NCBI GenBank assembly: GCA_903903925.1
Contig: CAIVAU010000246.1
Coordinates: 1 to 63,384 of the forward strand
Direction: 5' to 3'
Source: an uncultured cyanobacterium
Lineage (GTDB): Bacteria; Cyanobacteriota; Cyanobacteriia; Cyanobacteriales; Nostocaceae
Length of the DNA: 63,384 nucleotides
The translations under genes were made by a program, and so were the position numbers. This document shows, piece after piece, positions 44,742 to 53,773 of this stretch; the first letter of the stretch is position 1; each line of letters opens with the position of its first letter. The notes below the pieces were generated by a model. That model was not told the DNA's origin, made no database searches, and saw only the letters and a program-made list of their open reading frames with translations.

Positions 44742-45236
44742 ATGACTGCTGAACTAGAGCAAAACAAGGCAGAAATTCAAGCAGCTACTGAGAAATTGGC
44801 AGAGATTTTCAACCCCAGCGTTCCAGAGATCAATTCCATTTTCTTGGCTTTGACAAACCATCTGAGCATTCATCCTTTTATTTTCGGTGCTACATTTGCT
44901 TTTGCGTCGCAAATAAAAAATGCTGCCCCTTTCGTGTTTAGAGGTGAAAATGGATTAGAACACAAGGACATTGCCGGTAGGTTTGACTACACAAAAGCTC
45001 TTTGGTACGAAGTTCCTGTAAATATTGGAGAACCTCTTTGGAGTGTTCCCTATTTCGATTTTGGTGGAGCTAGTGAGGACATTCTCTTGACAACCTATTC
45101 AATTCCACTCTTTAGTCAGCAAGACTCCAGCTTGATCGGTGTCTTAACCAGTAGCTATCTGTTAGCCAAAATAGAAATGCCCTTTTCTGTCCCTGAACTA
45201 ACTTCCGTCTTTAGTTTGGTAGCATTAAATGCTTAA
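44742..45236 (+). CDS. Single Cache sensor domain protein, possible fragment
   Basis: 164 residues. The region FAFASQIKNAAPFVFRGENGLEHKDIAGRFDYTKALWYEVPVNIGEPLWSVPYFDFGGASEDILLTTYSIPL is typical of the ligand-binding dCache domain of membrane sensors (compare the WYxxP…WSxPYFDxGG signature). Neither the N-terminal nor a C-terminal membrane segment is present, nor any signalling domain. It is probably the leftover of a larger receptor or phosphatase, although an ATG start and open frame are kept. Confidence 0.65.
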   Translation: MTAELEQNKAEIQAATEKLAEIFNPSVPEINSIFLALTNHLSIHPFIFGATFAFASQIKNAAPFVFRGENGLEHKDIAGRFDYTKALWYEVPVNIGEPLWSVPYFDFGGASEDILLTTYSIPLFSQQDSSLIGVLTSSYLLAKIEMPFSVPELTSVFSLVALNA

Positions 45237-45250
45237 CTTTTAAGAAACAA

Positions 45251-45336
45251 GAGGGAGCAGGGAGCAGGGAGCAGGGGAGCAGGGAGCAGGGAGCAGGGAG
45301 CAGGGAGCAGGGAGCAGGGGAGCAGGGGGGAGGGGG
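45251..45336. repeat. STRR heptamer array, GGGAGCA unit
   Basis: About twelve copies of GGGAGCA with two GGGGAGCA irregular units, followed by GGGTGGTGCGCCGCC at 45356-45370. Confidence 0.95.
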
Positions 45337-45419
45337 AGTTTCTGACCTTCATAACGGGTGGTGCGCCGCCTGTGGGGCGCTTTCAAGAAACATGGACAAT
45401 GGTTAATTGAGCAGCATCA

Positions 45420-46346
45420 ATGAGCGGACTCGAAACACTAACTACCACAGAGTTATCAGACTGGGTGCAACAAGCCAAAGCCCAGGCAGATCAAGGACGA
45501 GTCGCTGACCGCATCCCACTACTAGCTGCAGCTGATCGAGAGTGGTTTGCAGTTCACATCGGCTGCAAATCTTTGCAAGGTATCAGCCTTGGCGATACAG
45601 CTTGTGTTTTTCCTCTCATGAGTACGATTAAGCCGTTTTCGCTACTCTATCTTCTAGAATATCTGGGAGCAAAGACCGTTTTTCAGCGGGTTGGGATGGA
45701 ACCATCAGATGCAAGCTTCAATTCCTTAGAGCAATTGATTGCTGATGATGGACGACCCCGCAATCCAATGATTAATAGTGGAGCTATTACCCTTGCTGAG
45801 ATGTTGCCAGGACGAAACGCTAGCGATCGCACTCAGCAACTGTGTCAATGGCTGAACCAAACAGCGGGTTGCAAGCTCCTATTAGATCAGGATATGCTGG
45901 CTTCTGTCCGCTCAGCTACTTCTCCAGCTAATCGAGCGATCGCTCAGCATCTTGTTACAGCTGGGTATTTAAAGAATCCAGAAATAGCTCTTGACACTTA
46001 CGAACAAATCTGCTGTCTGTCTGGGCGAGTCGAAGACTTAGCTCTTTTGGGACAACTCCTAGCTTATGAAAGTGGGTTGCTATTACCACAGCACCGTTGT
46101 AGTGTCAATGCTTTAATGCTAACGTGTGGACTGTACGAGGCCTCCCCCCATTTTACCCTCCGGATTGGTCTGCCAATGAAATCAGGCATTAGTGGCGCAC
46201 TCCTAGCAGTAGTACCAGGTCAGGGAGCGATCGCCTGCTACAGTCCGGCCTTAGACAGTGTCGGCAATCCTGTAGCAGCACTTGTCTTTGTTGAAACTTT
46301 ATCCCAATGGTTACAGTTAAGTATATTTGGGGATCGCAACTGTTAA
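45420..46346 (+). CDS. glsA: Glutaminase A
   Basis: 308 residues, normal for the beta-lactamase-like glutaminase family. The catalytic Ser/Lys pair is in STIKPF (Ser68, Lys71); NPMINSGAI near 116-124 and SGISGALLAVVPG near the end are also conserved. It converts glutamine to glutamate and ammonia. Start ATG at 45420, with no strong ribosome site. It is alone between an STRR array and the TPR gene. Confidence 0.95.
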   Translation: MSGLETLTTTELSDWVQQAKAQADQGRVADRIPLLAAADREWFAVHIGCKSLQGISLGDTACVFPLMSTIKPFSLLYLLEYLGAKTVFQRVGMEPSDASFNSLEQLIADDGRPRNPMINSGAITLAEMLPGRNASDRTQQLCQWLNQTAGCKLLLDQDMLASVRSATSPANRAIAQHLVTAGYLKNPEIALDTYEQICCLSGRVEDLALLGQLLAYESGLLLPQHRCSVNALMLTCGLYEASPHFTLRIGLPMKSGISGALLAVVPGQGAIACYSPALDSVGNPVAALVFVETLSQWLQLSIFGDRNC

Positions 46347-46490
46347 CTATCTCCACACTTTCCACGCTTACGTAACCGGGAAGTTGTAACATTAATCTAA
46401 TATCTACATTAAAATTAAAACTAAGTAAATTGTTAAAGCTATCCTTTTCGATGAGAGGGGACACTGGAACACAATCAGGAGGAAAGCCCA

Positions 46491-49007
46491 GTGGCTAAAG
46501 ATCAGTCAAAACATCGCTCAAAACAGCACGTCTCCAGCACAGGGTCAAAAGTTGAAAACTCCTTTGAAATACAACTGGAAGAATTGCTAAAGCAGAAAAA
46601 ATATCGTCAGGCATTGGAAGAAATCAAAAAAGTTCAGCGATTGCAACCTGATATTACATTGACTCCCAAAGAATCAGAGATTTGGTTGCTGCGGGGTCAG
46701 CAAGAATTCCAAAAGCAAGATTTTAAACAGGCAGAAAAATCATTTAGGCGTGCTACAGAATTGGGTCTAACTGGAGAGGCTTATTACTGGCAAGCTAGGT
46801 GTTTGCTGGAGTTGAAACAATTGGATGCAGCGCTTGATTTGATCAGTCATGCCTTTGTTGCCGACACCCTGACCAAAGACTACAACATCTGTTATCTCAA
46901 ACTCCTATTACTTAAAGGAGATACTGCCACAGTTGAGCAGTTAATCAACCAACAACCCAAACGATTTAGCGCCGCCCAACTCCACTGGGTGCAGGGAGCT
47001 CTTTCCCTCAACAAAGGACAATCGGCAACAGCTTTGACATCTTTTCAGAAAATTAAGCATCCGATCACGCCAGGAGATTTGCCGATCGCTTGGATGGTTT
47101 ATACCCAGCAGACGAATAATAATTGGGATGCAGCCGCTCATCTTTTAGAGTTGAACTTATCCGGAAGTTATGGCAGACCAAAGTACTTAGAACACCCAAT
47201 TTTAAAGCGATTAGCAACCTCTCAGCAGGCACAGACACAACTTCTACCGCTGGTTCTTGAACATCTTCAATCAGCAGATAAGGTTGCCCAAGAGGCGATG
47301 ATGGTGATGCAAGTCCTACACCTGATCGACGAAGAGAATTACCATGATGCCGCACATGCGCTATTGAAAATTGAGCGGCGATCCCCTAGTTTCAAAGAAC
47401 TACAAACTCTTCGTCCATCGCTATTAACCCTAGCAGGTCAACAGGCACTCACCCAAGGAGAAATAGAATGCGTGGAATTATTCTGGCAGCCATTGTTGAC
47501 AGAACAACCCTTTAACCCGCAAATAGCAGTCAATCTGTTACAAGTATTTGCAATTAACGATTCTTGGCAAGAACGTCAACGCCTGTTAACTCGTTTGTTA
47601 AAGTGGTTGGAGGAGGAAGGTAAACAAAATCCCCAAGAATGGCCAACAGATCGATTGAAGCCAACTCTAGCTGTACTCCATTGCCAGATGGCAGATACTT
47701 ACATGACACTGAATCGCGATCGCGCCGCTATAGGATCAGTGCAACAGGCAGAACGCATCTGTCCAACATCTCCAGATGTCATTGGGCGTAAGGGACTCAT
47801 TGCTGCATCAGAAGAAAACTATCAAGAAGCAATAGCACTACTCACCCAGGCAATAGAAGGTGGGTGTCGATATGAAGAAGTTTACAGTATTTTGCTGGAT
47901 TGTTGGGATGAACTCGAGGACAAACAAGCACGTCATGAAGCACGTCGCCGCTTTGGCAAGTACTTTGACGACTTCAGTGTTGACACGGAGATCCAGGTGT
48001 TGCCTTGGGTGGAAGCTCTATCTACACAAAGTTATCCCTTCTTTAGCCGTCTGGTACAAGGTAAAAATCAACAAGATTCGGCCCTACTTGCCTGTCGCAT
48101 GTTTGTCAAAGCAGTACAAAGTCCTCCCAACTCCGGCGGTCGAGTGTCCTTAAACCAGGAAACCGCAGCCCAAGAATGGGAGACTCTGCTGCAAAAATTA
48201 CCTCGAAATGAGCAAATTCCTGTATTACAGGCGATCGCTCTTTCTATCCACCTATTCGCCAAACGCGAAAAAGGCATCGCAGCCTTAACAAATAAGTATA
48301 TCCAAAAGCTGTTCCAGCTATCAGCAGAACATCCAGAAGCCAGAGTTGCTCATCTTGTTGTTTTAGCCGTAAAAGAAAATAGTCCTCAAAAACTAGTTGT
48401 TCCTTTGCGGGCTTACCTCGATACCATGCCCCAACCTGGAAATACTCTAGCAAACATTCAGTTTCAAGTGCGCCGTTTTGGAAGCATTGCAACTCTTGTA
48501 CCTTCCCTTGATGAAGCACTGCGTCTAGAACCCCAAAACCCCCTACTTCTATTAGCTAGAGCCACTACCTATCATGTCGATCACCCAAACTACGAACAGT
48601 TGAAGCAACAGGGATTTGAATTAGCCCGTCGCCTTCAAGATGCCAAAGCATTACAAGCCTTTCGAGAAGAACAGGCATTTATCTCTGCTCAAGAAACTCA
48701 GAGCATGATGCCAGATCCAGAGGATCTTGATAATTTAAATCTATCAGATATTGATGACTTCCTCGAAGGGATGATCCGGAAATTACTTGGCAGCAAAATT
48801 CCCAAAGCTGAATTTGAGCGAATGCTTCCAGAACTAAAACAAATGATGTTGAGCAGTATGCCCAACTTCTTAGAAGAAGATGATGATGATGAAGATGATG
48901 ATGATGATGATGAAGATGATGATGATGAGCTAGACATAGATTCTATATTTGGAAACTTATTCCCAACTTCGAGGAAACAAAAGGGCAGAAAAAAAGGGTT
49001 TCAATAA
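46491..49007 (+). CDS. Large TPR protein with an acidic C-terminus
   Basis: 838 residues. TPR-like helical pairs are seen at about 60-130 (LLRGQQEFQKQDFKQAEKSFRRATELG), 400-470 (AIGSVQQAERICPTSPDVIGRKGLIAASEENYQEAIALLTQAI) and elsewhere. Near the end is an acidic run (EEDDDDEDDDDDDEDDDDELDIDSIFGNLF), then a basic RKQKGRKK tail. AGGAGG is 7 bases before the GTG start. It precedes the J-like, GrpE and Hsp70 genes in the same direction, with an STRR array between, suggesting a scaffold for chaperone substrates. No enzymatic motif is visible. Confidence 0.85.
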   Translation: MAKDQSKHRSKQHVSSTGSKVENSFEIQLEELLKQKKYRQALEEIKKVQRLQPDITLTPKESEIWLLRGQQEFQKQDFKQAEKSFRRATELGLTGEAYYWQARCLLELKQLDAALDLISHAFVADTLTKDYNICYLKLLLLKGDTATVEQLINQQPKRFSAAQLHWVQGALSLNKGQSATALTSFQKIKHPITPGDLPIAWMVYTQQTNNNWDAAAHLLELNLSGSYGRPKYLEHPILKRLATSQQAQTQLLPLVLEHLQSADKVAQEAMMVMQVLHLIDEENYHDAAHALLKIERRSPSFKELQTLRPSLLTLAGQQALTQGEIECVELFWQPLLTEQPFNPQIAVNLLQVFAINDSWQERQRLLTRLLKWLEEEGKQNPQEWPTDRLKPTLAVLHCQMADTYMTLNRDRAAIGSVQQAERICPTSPDVIGRKGLIAASEENYQEAIALLTQAIEGGCRYEEVYSILLDCWDELEDKQARHEARRRFGKYFDDFSVDTEIQVLPWVEALSTQSYPFFSRLVQGKNQQDSALLACRMFVKAVQSPPNSGGRVSLNQETAAQEWETLLQKLPRNEQIPVLQAIALSIHLFAKREKGIAALTNKYIQKLFQLSAEHPEARVAHLVVLAVKENSPQKLVVPLRAYLDTMPQPGNTLANIQFQVRRFGSIATLVPSLDEALRLEPQNPLLLLARATTYHVDHPNYEQLKQQGFELARRLQDAKALQAFREEQAFISAQETQSMMPDPEDLDNLNLSDIDDFLEGMIRKLLGSKIPKAEFERMLPELKQMMLSSMPNFLEEDDDDEDDDDDDEDDDDELDIDSIFGNLFPTSRKQKGRKKGFQ

Positions 49008-49025
49008 TAATGGAAAAACTTCTGA

Positions 49026-49235
49026 TTCCTCCCTACTCCCTCTTCCTGCTCCCTGCTCCCTGCTCCCTGCTCCCTACTCCCTACTCCCTGCTCCCTGCTC
49101 CCTCTTCCTGCTCCCTGCTCCCTACTCCCTACTCCCTGCTCCCTGCTCCCTGCTCCCTGCTCCCTGCTCCCTCTTCCTACTCCCTGCTCCCTGCTCCCTG
49201 CTCCCTGCTCCCTCTTCCTACTCCCTGCTCCCTCT
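49026..49235. repeat. STRR heptamer array, CCCTGCT/CCCTACT unit, 210 bp
   Basis: About 29 units of CCCTGCT and CCCTACT, with CCCTCTT spacers appearing at intervals. It is the longest array in the window and separates the TPR gene from the J-like gene. Confidence 0.97.
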
Positions 49236-49248
49236 GATTTAATGATTT

Positions 49249-49545
49249 ATGAGTTCCAACTATGAACGCTTAGGAATTTCTCCAGGAGCTACTCCTACTG
49301 AGATCAAAGCAGCATATCATGCCAAATTACGTGAATTTCCTGCCCATAACTATCCAGAGGAGTTTAAGGCAATTCGTGCAGCTTACGAGGCACTTCGCAA
49401 AGGAGAAACAACTCAACATGAGGATTTCTTGAAACTTCGTCCCTTGGAAGTAGAGCTTGACCCAGAGGTGTTGAAACGCGTTCGAGAAAAAGCGATTTCG
49501 CAACTAGAAGTTAGTCTTAATGATTTAATTCGTGAAACATTTTAA
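49249..49545 (+). CDS. J-domain-like protein without the HPD motif
   Basis: 98 residues. The J-domain pattern is clear: SNYERLGISPGATPTEIKAAYHAKLREFPAHNYPEEFKAIRAAYEALRKGE. The HPD tripeptide that stimulates Hsp70 ATPase is replaced by FPAHN. Helices II and III and the YEAL end remain. It is followed by a GrpE gene and an Hsp70 gene in the same direction. It could tether or regulate this Hsp70 in place of a standard J protein. Start ATG at 49249. The C-terminal 40 residues have no known domain (PLEVELDPEVLKRVREKAISQLEVSLNDLI). Confidence 0.85.
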   Translation: MSSNYERLGISPGATPTEIKAAYHAKLREFPAHNYPEEFKAIRAAYEALRKGETTQHEDFLKLRPLEVELDPEVLKRVREKAISQLEVSLNDLIRETF

Positions 49546-49547
49546 TT

Positions 49548-49590
49548 GTTGACGGTTAACCGTCAACTGTTAACCCCCAACCGTCAACAA
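49548..49590. repeat. Palindrome GTTGACGGTTAACCGTCAAC and partial copies
   Basis: A perfect 20-bp palindrome (49548-49567), then further CTGTTAACCCCCAACCGTCAAC pieces, just after the J-like gene. Same family as 32422-32441, 52631-52662 and 58583-58620. Confidence 0.75.
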
Positions 49591-49604
49591 CTAACAAATG
49601 ACAA

Positions 49605-50402
49605 ATGACAAATGACAAAGAAGCTTTATTTGGCAAATTTTTAGACTATTTACAATCAGAACAAACACCACCTGAGTATTTGGGTGAACCACCTGAAATT
49701 ACTAATTCCTATGACCCCTATCAAATGGTGGCAGAATGGATCGCCTTGCGTCACGAAGTTAAGCAACAGAGCAAATTATTGCGTTCTGCTCAAGATGCTC
49801 TTCAACAAGCATTGGAAGTAACTCGCAAAGAGGAAGAACAACTGCAAATACGTCTGGAAGACAGCCAAAAACGTGCCTTGGGCCAATTTGAACAACAGCA
49901 GGAGAAACTACTACGAGATTTGCTCCTGATCCAGGATGATTTAGATCGCGCTTTTGCTTACTGGCAAGAGGAACTAGAAGCATTATCTACCACCCCTACC
50001 TTAACATCGCCGGAACAAAAAAGCTTTTGGGCAAAGCTAAGACAGTGGTTTACTCCTAAAGATGCTCATTCGCCAGCACCTGAAACATCCTCAGTGTCAG
50101 CATCTTTAAGTGAAATTTTAATGAGCAATCAACAGGGAGTGGAGTTAATCAGGCGATCGCTTTTAGATATACTGCGACAACGGCGTGTTGTTCCTATGGA
50201 AGCTCAAGGACAACCTTTTAACCCCCAGACAATGTATGCTGTAGGACGCCAGGAAAGTGCAGATGCAACTGAGAATACTGTACTTCAAGAAGTAGTACGG
50301 GGCTATTGGTGGGGCGATCGCGTACTTAGAGAAGCACAGGTGATTGTAGTAAGCAGGGAGCAGGGAGCTCTTAAGAGGGAGCAGGGAGCAGGGAGCTCTT
50401 AA
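49605..50402 (+). CDS. grpE: GrpE family nucleotide exchange factor (paralogue)
   Basis: 265 residues. A long coiled coil (about 55-120: ALRHEVKQQSKLLRSAQDALQQAL…) leads into the GrpE head: LLRDLLLIQDDLDRAF … RRVVPMEAQGQPFNPQTMYAVGRQESADATENTVLQEVVRGYWWGDRVLREAQVIVV. It releases ADP from Hsp70. It sits between the J-like protein and an Hsp70, so it likely serves that Hsp70. The last 11 or so residues (SREQGALKREQGAG) come from STRR units and are not part of the fold. Three in-frame or near ATGs occur in ACAAATG repeats; 49605 is chosen. Confidence 0.9.
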   Translation: MTNDKEALFGKFLDYLQSEQTPPEYLGEPPEITNSYDPYQMVAEWIALRHEVKQQSKLLRSAQDALQQALEVTRKEEEQLQIRLEDSQKRALGQFEQQQEKLLRDLLLIQDDLDRAFAYWQEELEALSTTPTLTSPEQKSFWAKLRQWFTPKDAHSPAPETSSVSASLSEILMSNQQGVELIRRSLLDILRQRRVVPMEAQGQPFNPQTMYAVGRQESADATENTVLQEVVRGYWWGDRVLREAQVIVVSREQGALKREQGAGSS

Positions 50403-50412
50403 GAGGGAGCAG
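50348..50412. repeat. STRR GGGAGCA units overlapping the grpE end
   Basis: Four GGGAGCA units split by AGCTCTTAAGAGGGAGCAGG duplications; they run through the stop codon of grpE. An AACTAACAA-type array (50419-50465) follows. Confidence 0.88.
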
Positions 50413-50481
50413 GGGAGAATAACTAACAACTAACAAACAACAACTAACAAACAACAACTAACAATTAAACAACTTTGAATT

Positions 50482-52266
50482 ATGAGAGCAGTTGGTATTG
50501 ACTTAGGGACAACTAATTCTGAAGTAGCGATAGTCGAAAATGGACAGGTACGGGTGTTGCCTGGAGAAGATGGGGACCTGATTTTACCTTCTTGTGTTGG
50601 GTTTAGCGATACGGGTAAACTTTTGGTGGGGCGAGATGCACTCCGTCAGTATGCTGCTGCGCCTGAGCGTACTGTGAAGTCAATTAAGCGGTGGATGGGG
50701 ACTGACCACAAGACGACTTTAGGTGTTGGGGGAGCTTCTTCGGAGGAGACTCGCGAATATTTGCCCCATGAAATTTCTGCCATTATTCTCCGCGCTCTCA
50801 AACAACGGGCTGAGAATGCTTTGGGAGAATCGGTGACCCAAGCAGTGATTACTGTGCCAGCATACTTTACGGATGCTCAACGGCAGGGGACTAAAACTGC
50901 TGGAGAGATAGCTGGTTTCGAGGTGCTGCAAATTATCAATGAACCAACAGCGGCAGCGTTAGCTTATGACTTGCGTTCAGAAGAGACAGAACGGGTTTTG
51001 GTTTATGATTTGGGCGGTGGAACTTTTGATGTTTCGGTAGTAGAAATTACAGGTGATGTCACGGAAGTTCTAGCTAGTCATGGTAACAACCGCTTGGGTG
51101 GAGATGATTTCGACAGGCTTTTACAACTCCATCTGGCCAGTATATTCCGAAAAGAACACGGTGTGGATGCGCCAGATGATGCAGTAACTCAGGCGCGTCT
51201 ACTTCGAGCAGCGGAGCAGTTAAAAATTGAGATGAGTTCCCACGGCTTTGCGACGGTACGGGAAGCTTTTTTAAGTAGCAAGGGTAAGACTCCACTACAC
51301 TTAGAGGCAGAAGTAGCACGTACCGATTTTGAGGTGCTGATCCGCCCACTCTTAGAAGAAACCCTAGAGGCAATTGACCGAGCACTGGCAGATGCTAACC
51401 TCAAAGCAGAAAAGATTGACCGCGTGATCCTGGTCGGTGGTTCAACACGCATTCCTCTGGTGCAACAAATGATACAGCAGCATCTAGGACAAACTCCTAC
51501 TGATGGGATTCAACCTGACCTTTGTGTAGCTTTGGGAGCAGCTTTGCAAGCTGGGGTATTGGTTGGTGAATCAGTGGATGCCATTCTCGTGGATGTGATT
51601 CCCCATTCTCTGGGCATTGCTGCTGCTGTGAATACGCCAAGGGGAATTATGCCGGGTTACTTTAGTGTCATTATTCCCCGCAATAGCGTTGTTCCTGTTT
51701 CTCGCTCTGAGGTTTATTCTACTCTATTGGATAATCAAGAAGCGGTGGAAATCGAAGTTTTTCAGGGAGAAAATGCGATCGCTGAAGAAAATGTTCCTTT
51801 GGGTTCCTTTAAAGTTGAAAACTTACCACCCAAACCAGCAGGAGGCATTCAAGTTGAGGTTCACTTTGACTTTGACCTCAATGGCATTCTCACCGTCACC
51901 ACTACCGAAAAAGGCAAAGGGCAACAAGGAACGCTAGTCGTAAATAGTGTGGGTATGCAGCGACTTTCTAGCCATGAGTTGAAGCAAGCAAAAGAAGAAT
52001 TAGACGCATTATTTGAGAGTGATGAAACAATTGAAATCTCCCCAGAGGTTACAATTGATCCAGTAAAAGTCAACCCAGAACTGACAGCACTTTTAGAACG
52101 TGCTCGACGAGTCCTCTCATCTCTAGATGAAGAGCAAAGTGAGGAATTACAAGAGTTGTTAGACCAAATTGAAGATGCCATAGCTGAAGAAAGTGCAGAA
52201 ATACCCCAGTTGCAAGAAGAATTGTCAGATTTTCTTTACTACGTCACTAACAATGAGGATGAGTAA
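50482..52266 (+). CDS. dnaK: Hsp70 family chaperone (DnaK paralogue, short)
   Basis: 594 residues, shorter than house-keeping DnaK (about 635). The ATPase domain has VGIDLGTTNSEVAIVE, VPAYFTDAQRQGTKTAGEIAGFEVLQIINEPTAAALAY and YDLGGGTFDVSVVEI; the linker is ILVDVIPHSLGIA, with HS instead of LS. The substrate domain is normal up to about 500 and the lid is short with an acidic tail (ELSDFLYYVTNNEDE), without the EEVD-like ending. It follows its own J-like and GrpE genes, so it is probably a specialised paralogue. Start ATG at 50482. Confidence 0.95.
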   Translation: MRAVGIDLGTTNSEVAIVENGQVRVLPGEDGDLILPSCVGFSDTGKLLVGRDALRQYAAAPERTVKSIKRWMGTDHKTTLGVGGASSEETREYLPHEISAIILRALKQRAENALGESVTQAVITVPAYFTDAQRQGTKTAGEIAGFEVLQIINEPTAAALAYDLRSEETERVLVYDLGGGTFDVSVVEITGDVTEVLASHGNNRLGGDDFDRLLQLHLASIFRKEHGVDAPDDAVTQARLLRAAEQLKIEMSSHGFATVREAFLSSKGKTPLHLEAEVARTDFEVLIRPLLEETLEAIDRALADANLKAEKIDRVILVGGSTRIPLVQQMIQQHLGQTPTDGIQPDLCVALGAALQAGVLVGESVDAILVDVIPHSLGIAAAVNTPRGIMPGYFSVIIPRNSVVPVSRSEVYSTLLDNQEAVEIEVFQGENAIAEENVPLGSFKVENLPPKPAGGIQVEVHFDFDLNGILTVTTTEKGKGQQGTLVVNSVGMQRLSSHELKQAKEELDALFESDETIEISPEVTIDPVKVNPELTALLERARRVLSSLDEEQSEELQELLDQIEDAIAEESAEIPQLQEELSDFLYYVTNNEDE

Positions 52267-52272
52267 GGAAAG

Positions 52273-52641
52273 ATGAAATGTCCTGTCTGTGGAGCAGTTT
52301 ATCGTCCCGCAACGGCAAATGGTCACTCCCTAAATTGCAGGCGCTGCAAAGCAGACTTGTCTGACTTGATACGTATCCATGACCAAGCCATCTGGTATCA
52401 CAGACAAGCGCTGCTTTTATTGCAACAAGGGTGTTATTCCGAGGCTAAGGCAAACAACGATCAAGCCCTAGCTTTGTATGCTAGTCATGCAGACTTCCAC
52501 GCCTTAGCTGGTAAATTATTGGCCTTGGAAGGAAACTTTCAAGATGCGATCGCTTGTTGGCAACGAACACTCAAGTTTGACCCACAAAATGCGATCGCTC
52601 ATGCTTGTCTGCAAATCTTGACTTTCACGGTTGACTGTTGA
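52273..52641 (+). CDS. Zinc-ribbon/TPR small protein
   Basis: 122 residues. An N-terminal zinc ribbon MKCPVCGAVY…NCRRCKADL has two CxxC pairs (Cys3/6, Cys22/25), followed by two TPR-like helix pairs (AIWYHRQALLLLQQGCYSEAKANNDQALAL and ALAGKLLALEGNFQDAIACWQRTLKFDPQNAIAHA). The gap after the Hsp70 stop is 6 bp, so they are one operon. The function is unknown; a substrate or partner adaptor for the Hsp70 fits. The final residues (TVDC) fall in a palindromic repeat. Confidence 0.8.
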   Translation: MKCPVCGAVYRPATANGHSLNCRRCKADLSDLIRIHDQAIWYHRQALLLLQQGCYSEAKANNDQALALYASHADFHALAGKLLALEGNFQDAIACWQRTLKFDPQNAIAHACLQILTFTVDC

Positions 52642-52662
52642 CTGTTAACCGTCAACAGTCAA
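52631..52662. repeat. Palindromic repeat TTGACTGTTGAC…GTCAACAGTCAA
   Basis: 12-bp arms around an 8-bp centre (TGTTAACC), overlapping the stop codon of the zinc-ribbon gene. It has no T-run, so it is a dispersed repeat rather than an obvious terminator. Confidence 0.75.
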
Positions 52663-52699
52663 CAGCCTTCAAGATGAAAAGTGGCAAGAGTCGCTGTAT

Positions 52700-53713
52700 A
52701 TGGAATACCCAAGAGGTTCTGTGCAAGTTCAAGATATTGGTGAACAAAAACTTTTACAAATATTACAGCGATTTTGTCCTCCGGAAATTATTGGGGATGA
52801 TGCTGCTGTGCTTTCTACTGAACCGGATCAATCTTTAGTCGTGACGACAGATGTATTAGTTGATGGGGTACACTTCAGTGAAATCACCACTTCTCCACAA
52901 GATGTTGGTTGGCGTGCTGCGGCTGCAAATTTATCGGACTTAGCAGCAATGGGGGCTTTTCCGTTGGGAATTACTGTCGGATTAGCACTTCCGGGAAATG
53001 TCGCTGTCAGTTGGGTTGAGGAATTATACCAGGGGATGACAGAATGTTTACAACAATATAAAACCCCGATTGTGGGCGGGGATGTTGTGCGATCGCCCAT
53101 CATCACTCTAGCAATCACAGCCTTCGGTCAAGTTCAGCCCAATTATACTATCCGCCGCAACACAGCCAAGGTCGGAGACGCAATTGTCGTTACTGGTGTT
53201 CATGGAGCTTCAGCCGGTGGCTTAGAATTACTCCTACATCCAGAATTAGGAAAAAACCTGAGTGAGAGCGATCGCATAGCCCTCATAAAAGCACACCAAC
53301 GCCCCCAACCCCGACTTGATGTTCTACCCCTTCTCCAGAATATTTTATCTCCCCACCCCCCTGCCGGAATGGACAGCAGTGACGGTTTAGCAGATGCTGT
53401 GGTGCAAATTTGTCGTGCCAGCGGGGTTGGGTCTGTCCTAGAAAGTACTCAAATTTCTTTGCCTACCGCTTTTAAGCACTGCCTGACAAAAGAACAAGCA
53501 CTGAAATATGCTCTATACGGAGGCGAAGACTTTGAATTAGTACTGTGCTTACCCAAAGAACCAGCACATGTGCTAGTACAACAGCTTGGCAAGGGCGCGG
53601 CTATTGTGGGAACGATTATTGAAGGGTCAACAGTCGTATTACGTAATCAACATGAAAAAAACCCCGACCAAGTTTTGACACTCAGCCAGGGGTTTCAACA
53701 TTTTAAGAGTTAG
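52700..53713 (+). CDS. thiL: Thiamine-monophosphate kinase
   Basis: 337 residues. AIRS-like family: IIGDDAAVLS near 33-42, TTDVLVDGVHFSEITTSPQDVGWRAAAANLSDLAAMGA (Mg and ATP site), GGDVVRSP and GMDSSDGLADAV, GGEDFELVL near the end. It phosphorylates thiamine monophosphate to thiamine diphosphate. It follows the zinc-ribbon gene with about 60 bp between them and is separate in function. Start ATG at 52700. Confidence 0.95.
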   Translation: MEYPRGSVQVQDIGEQKLLQILQRFCPPEIIGDDAAVLSTEPDQSLVVTTDVLVDGVHFSEITTSPQDVGWRAAAANLSDLAAMGAFPLGITVGLALPGNVAVSWVEELYQGMTECLQQYKTPIVGGDVVRSPIITLAITAFGQVQPNYTIRRNTAKVGDAIVVTGVHGASAGGLELLLHPELGKNLSESDRIALIKAHQRPQPRLDVLPLLQNILSPHPPAGMDSSDGLADAVVQICRASGVGSVLESTQISLPTAFKHCLTKEQALKYALYGGEDFELVLCLPKEPAHVLVQQLGKGAAIVGTIIEGSTVVLRNQHEKNPDQVLTLSQGFQHFKS

Positions 53714-53741
53714 GAGTTAGGAGTTAGGAGCTAGGAGTTAG
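53707..53741. repeat. STRR AGGAGTT array between convergent genes
   Basis: About five AGGAGTT/AGGAGCT units from the thiL stop; gap2 lies on the other side. Confidence 0.9.
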
Positions 53742-53773
53742 AAAATATTTATTCCTCACTCCTCACTCTCAAA

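Noticed and set aside
48698..48937. Serine-run frame on the minus strand
   Set aside because: Antisense shadow of the Asp-rich codons of the TPR protein.
48949..49242. Open frames giving LLPAPCS repeats
   Set aside because: Read-through of the CCCTGCT array next to the TPR gene; pure repeat translation.
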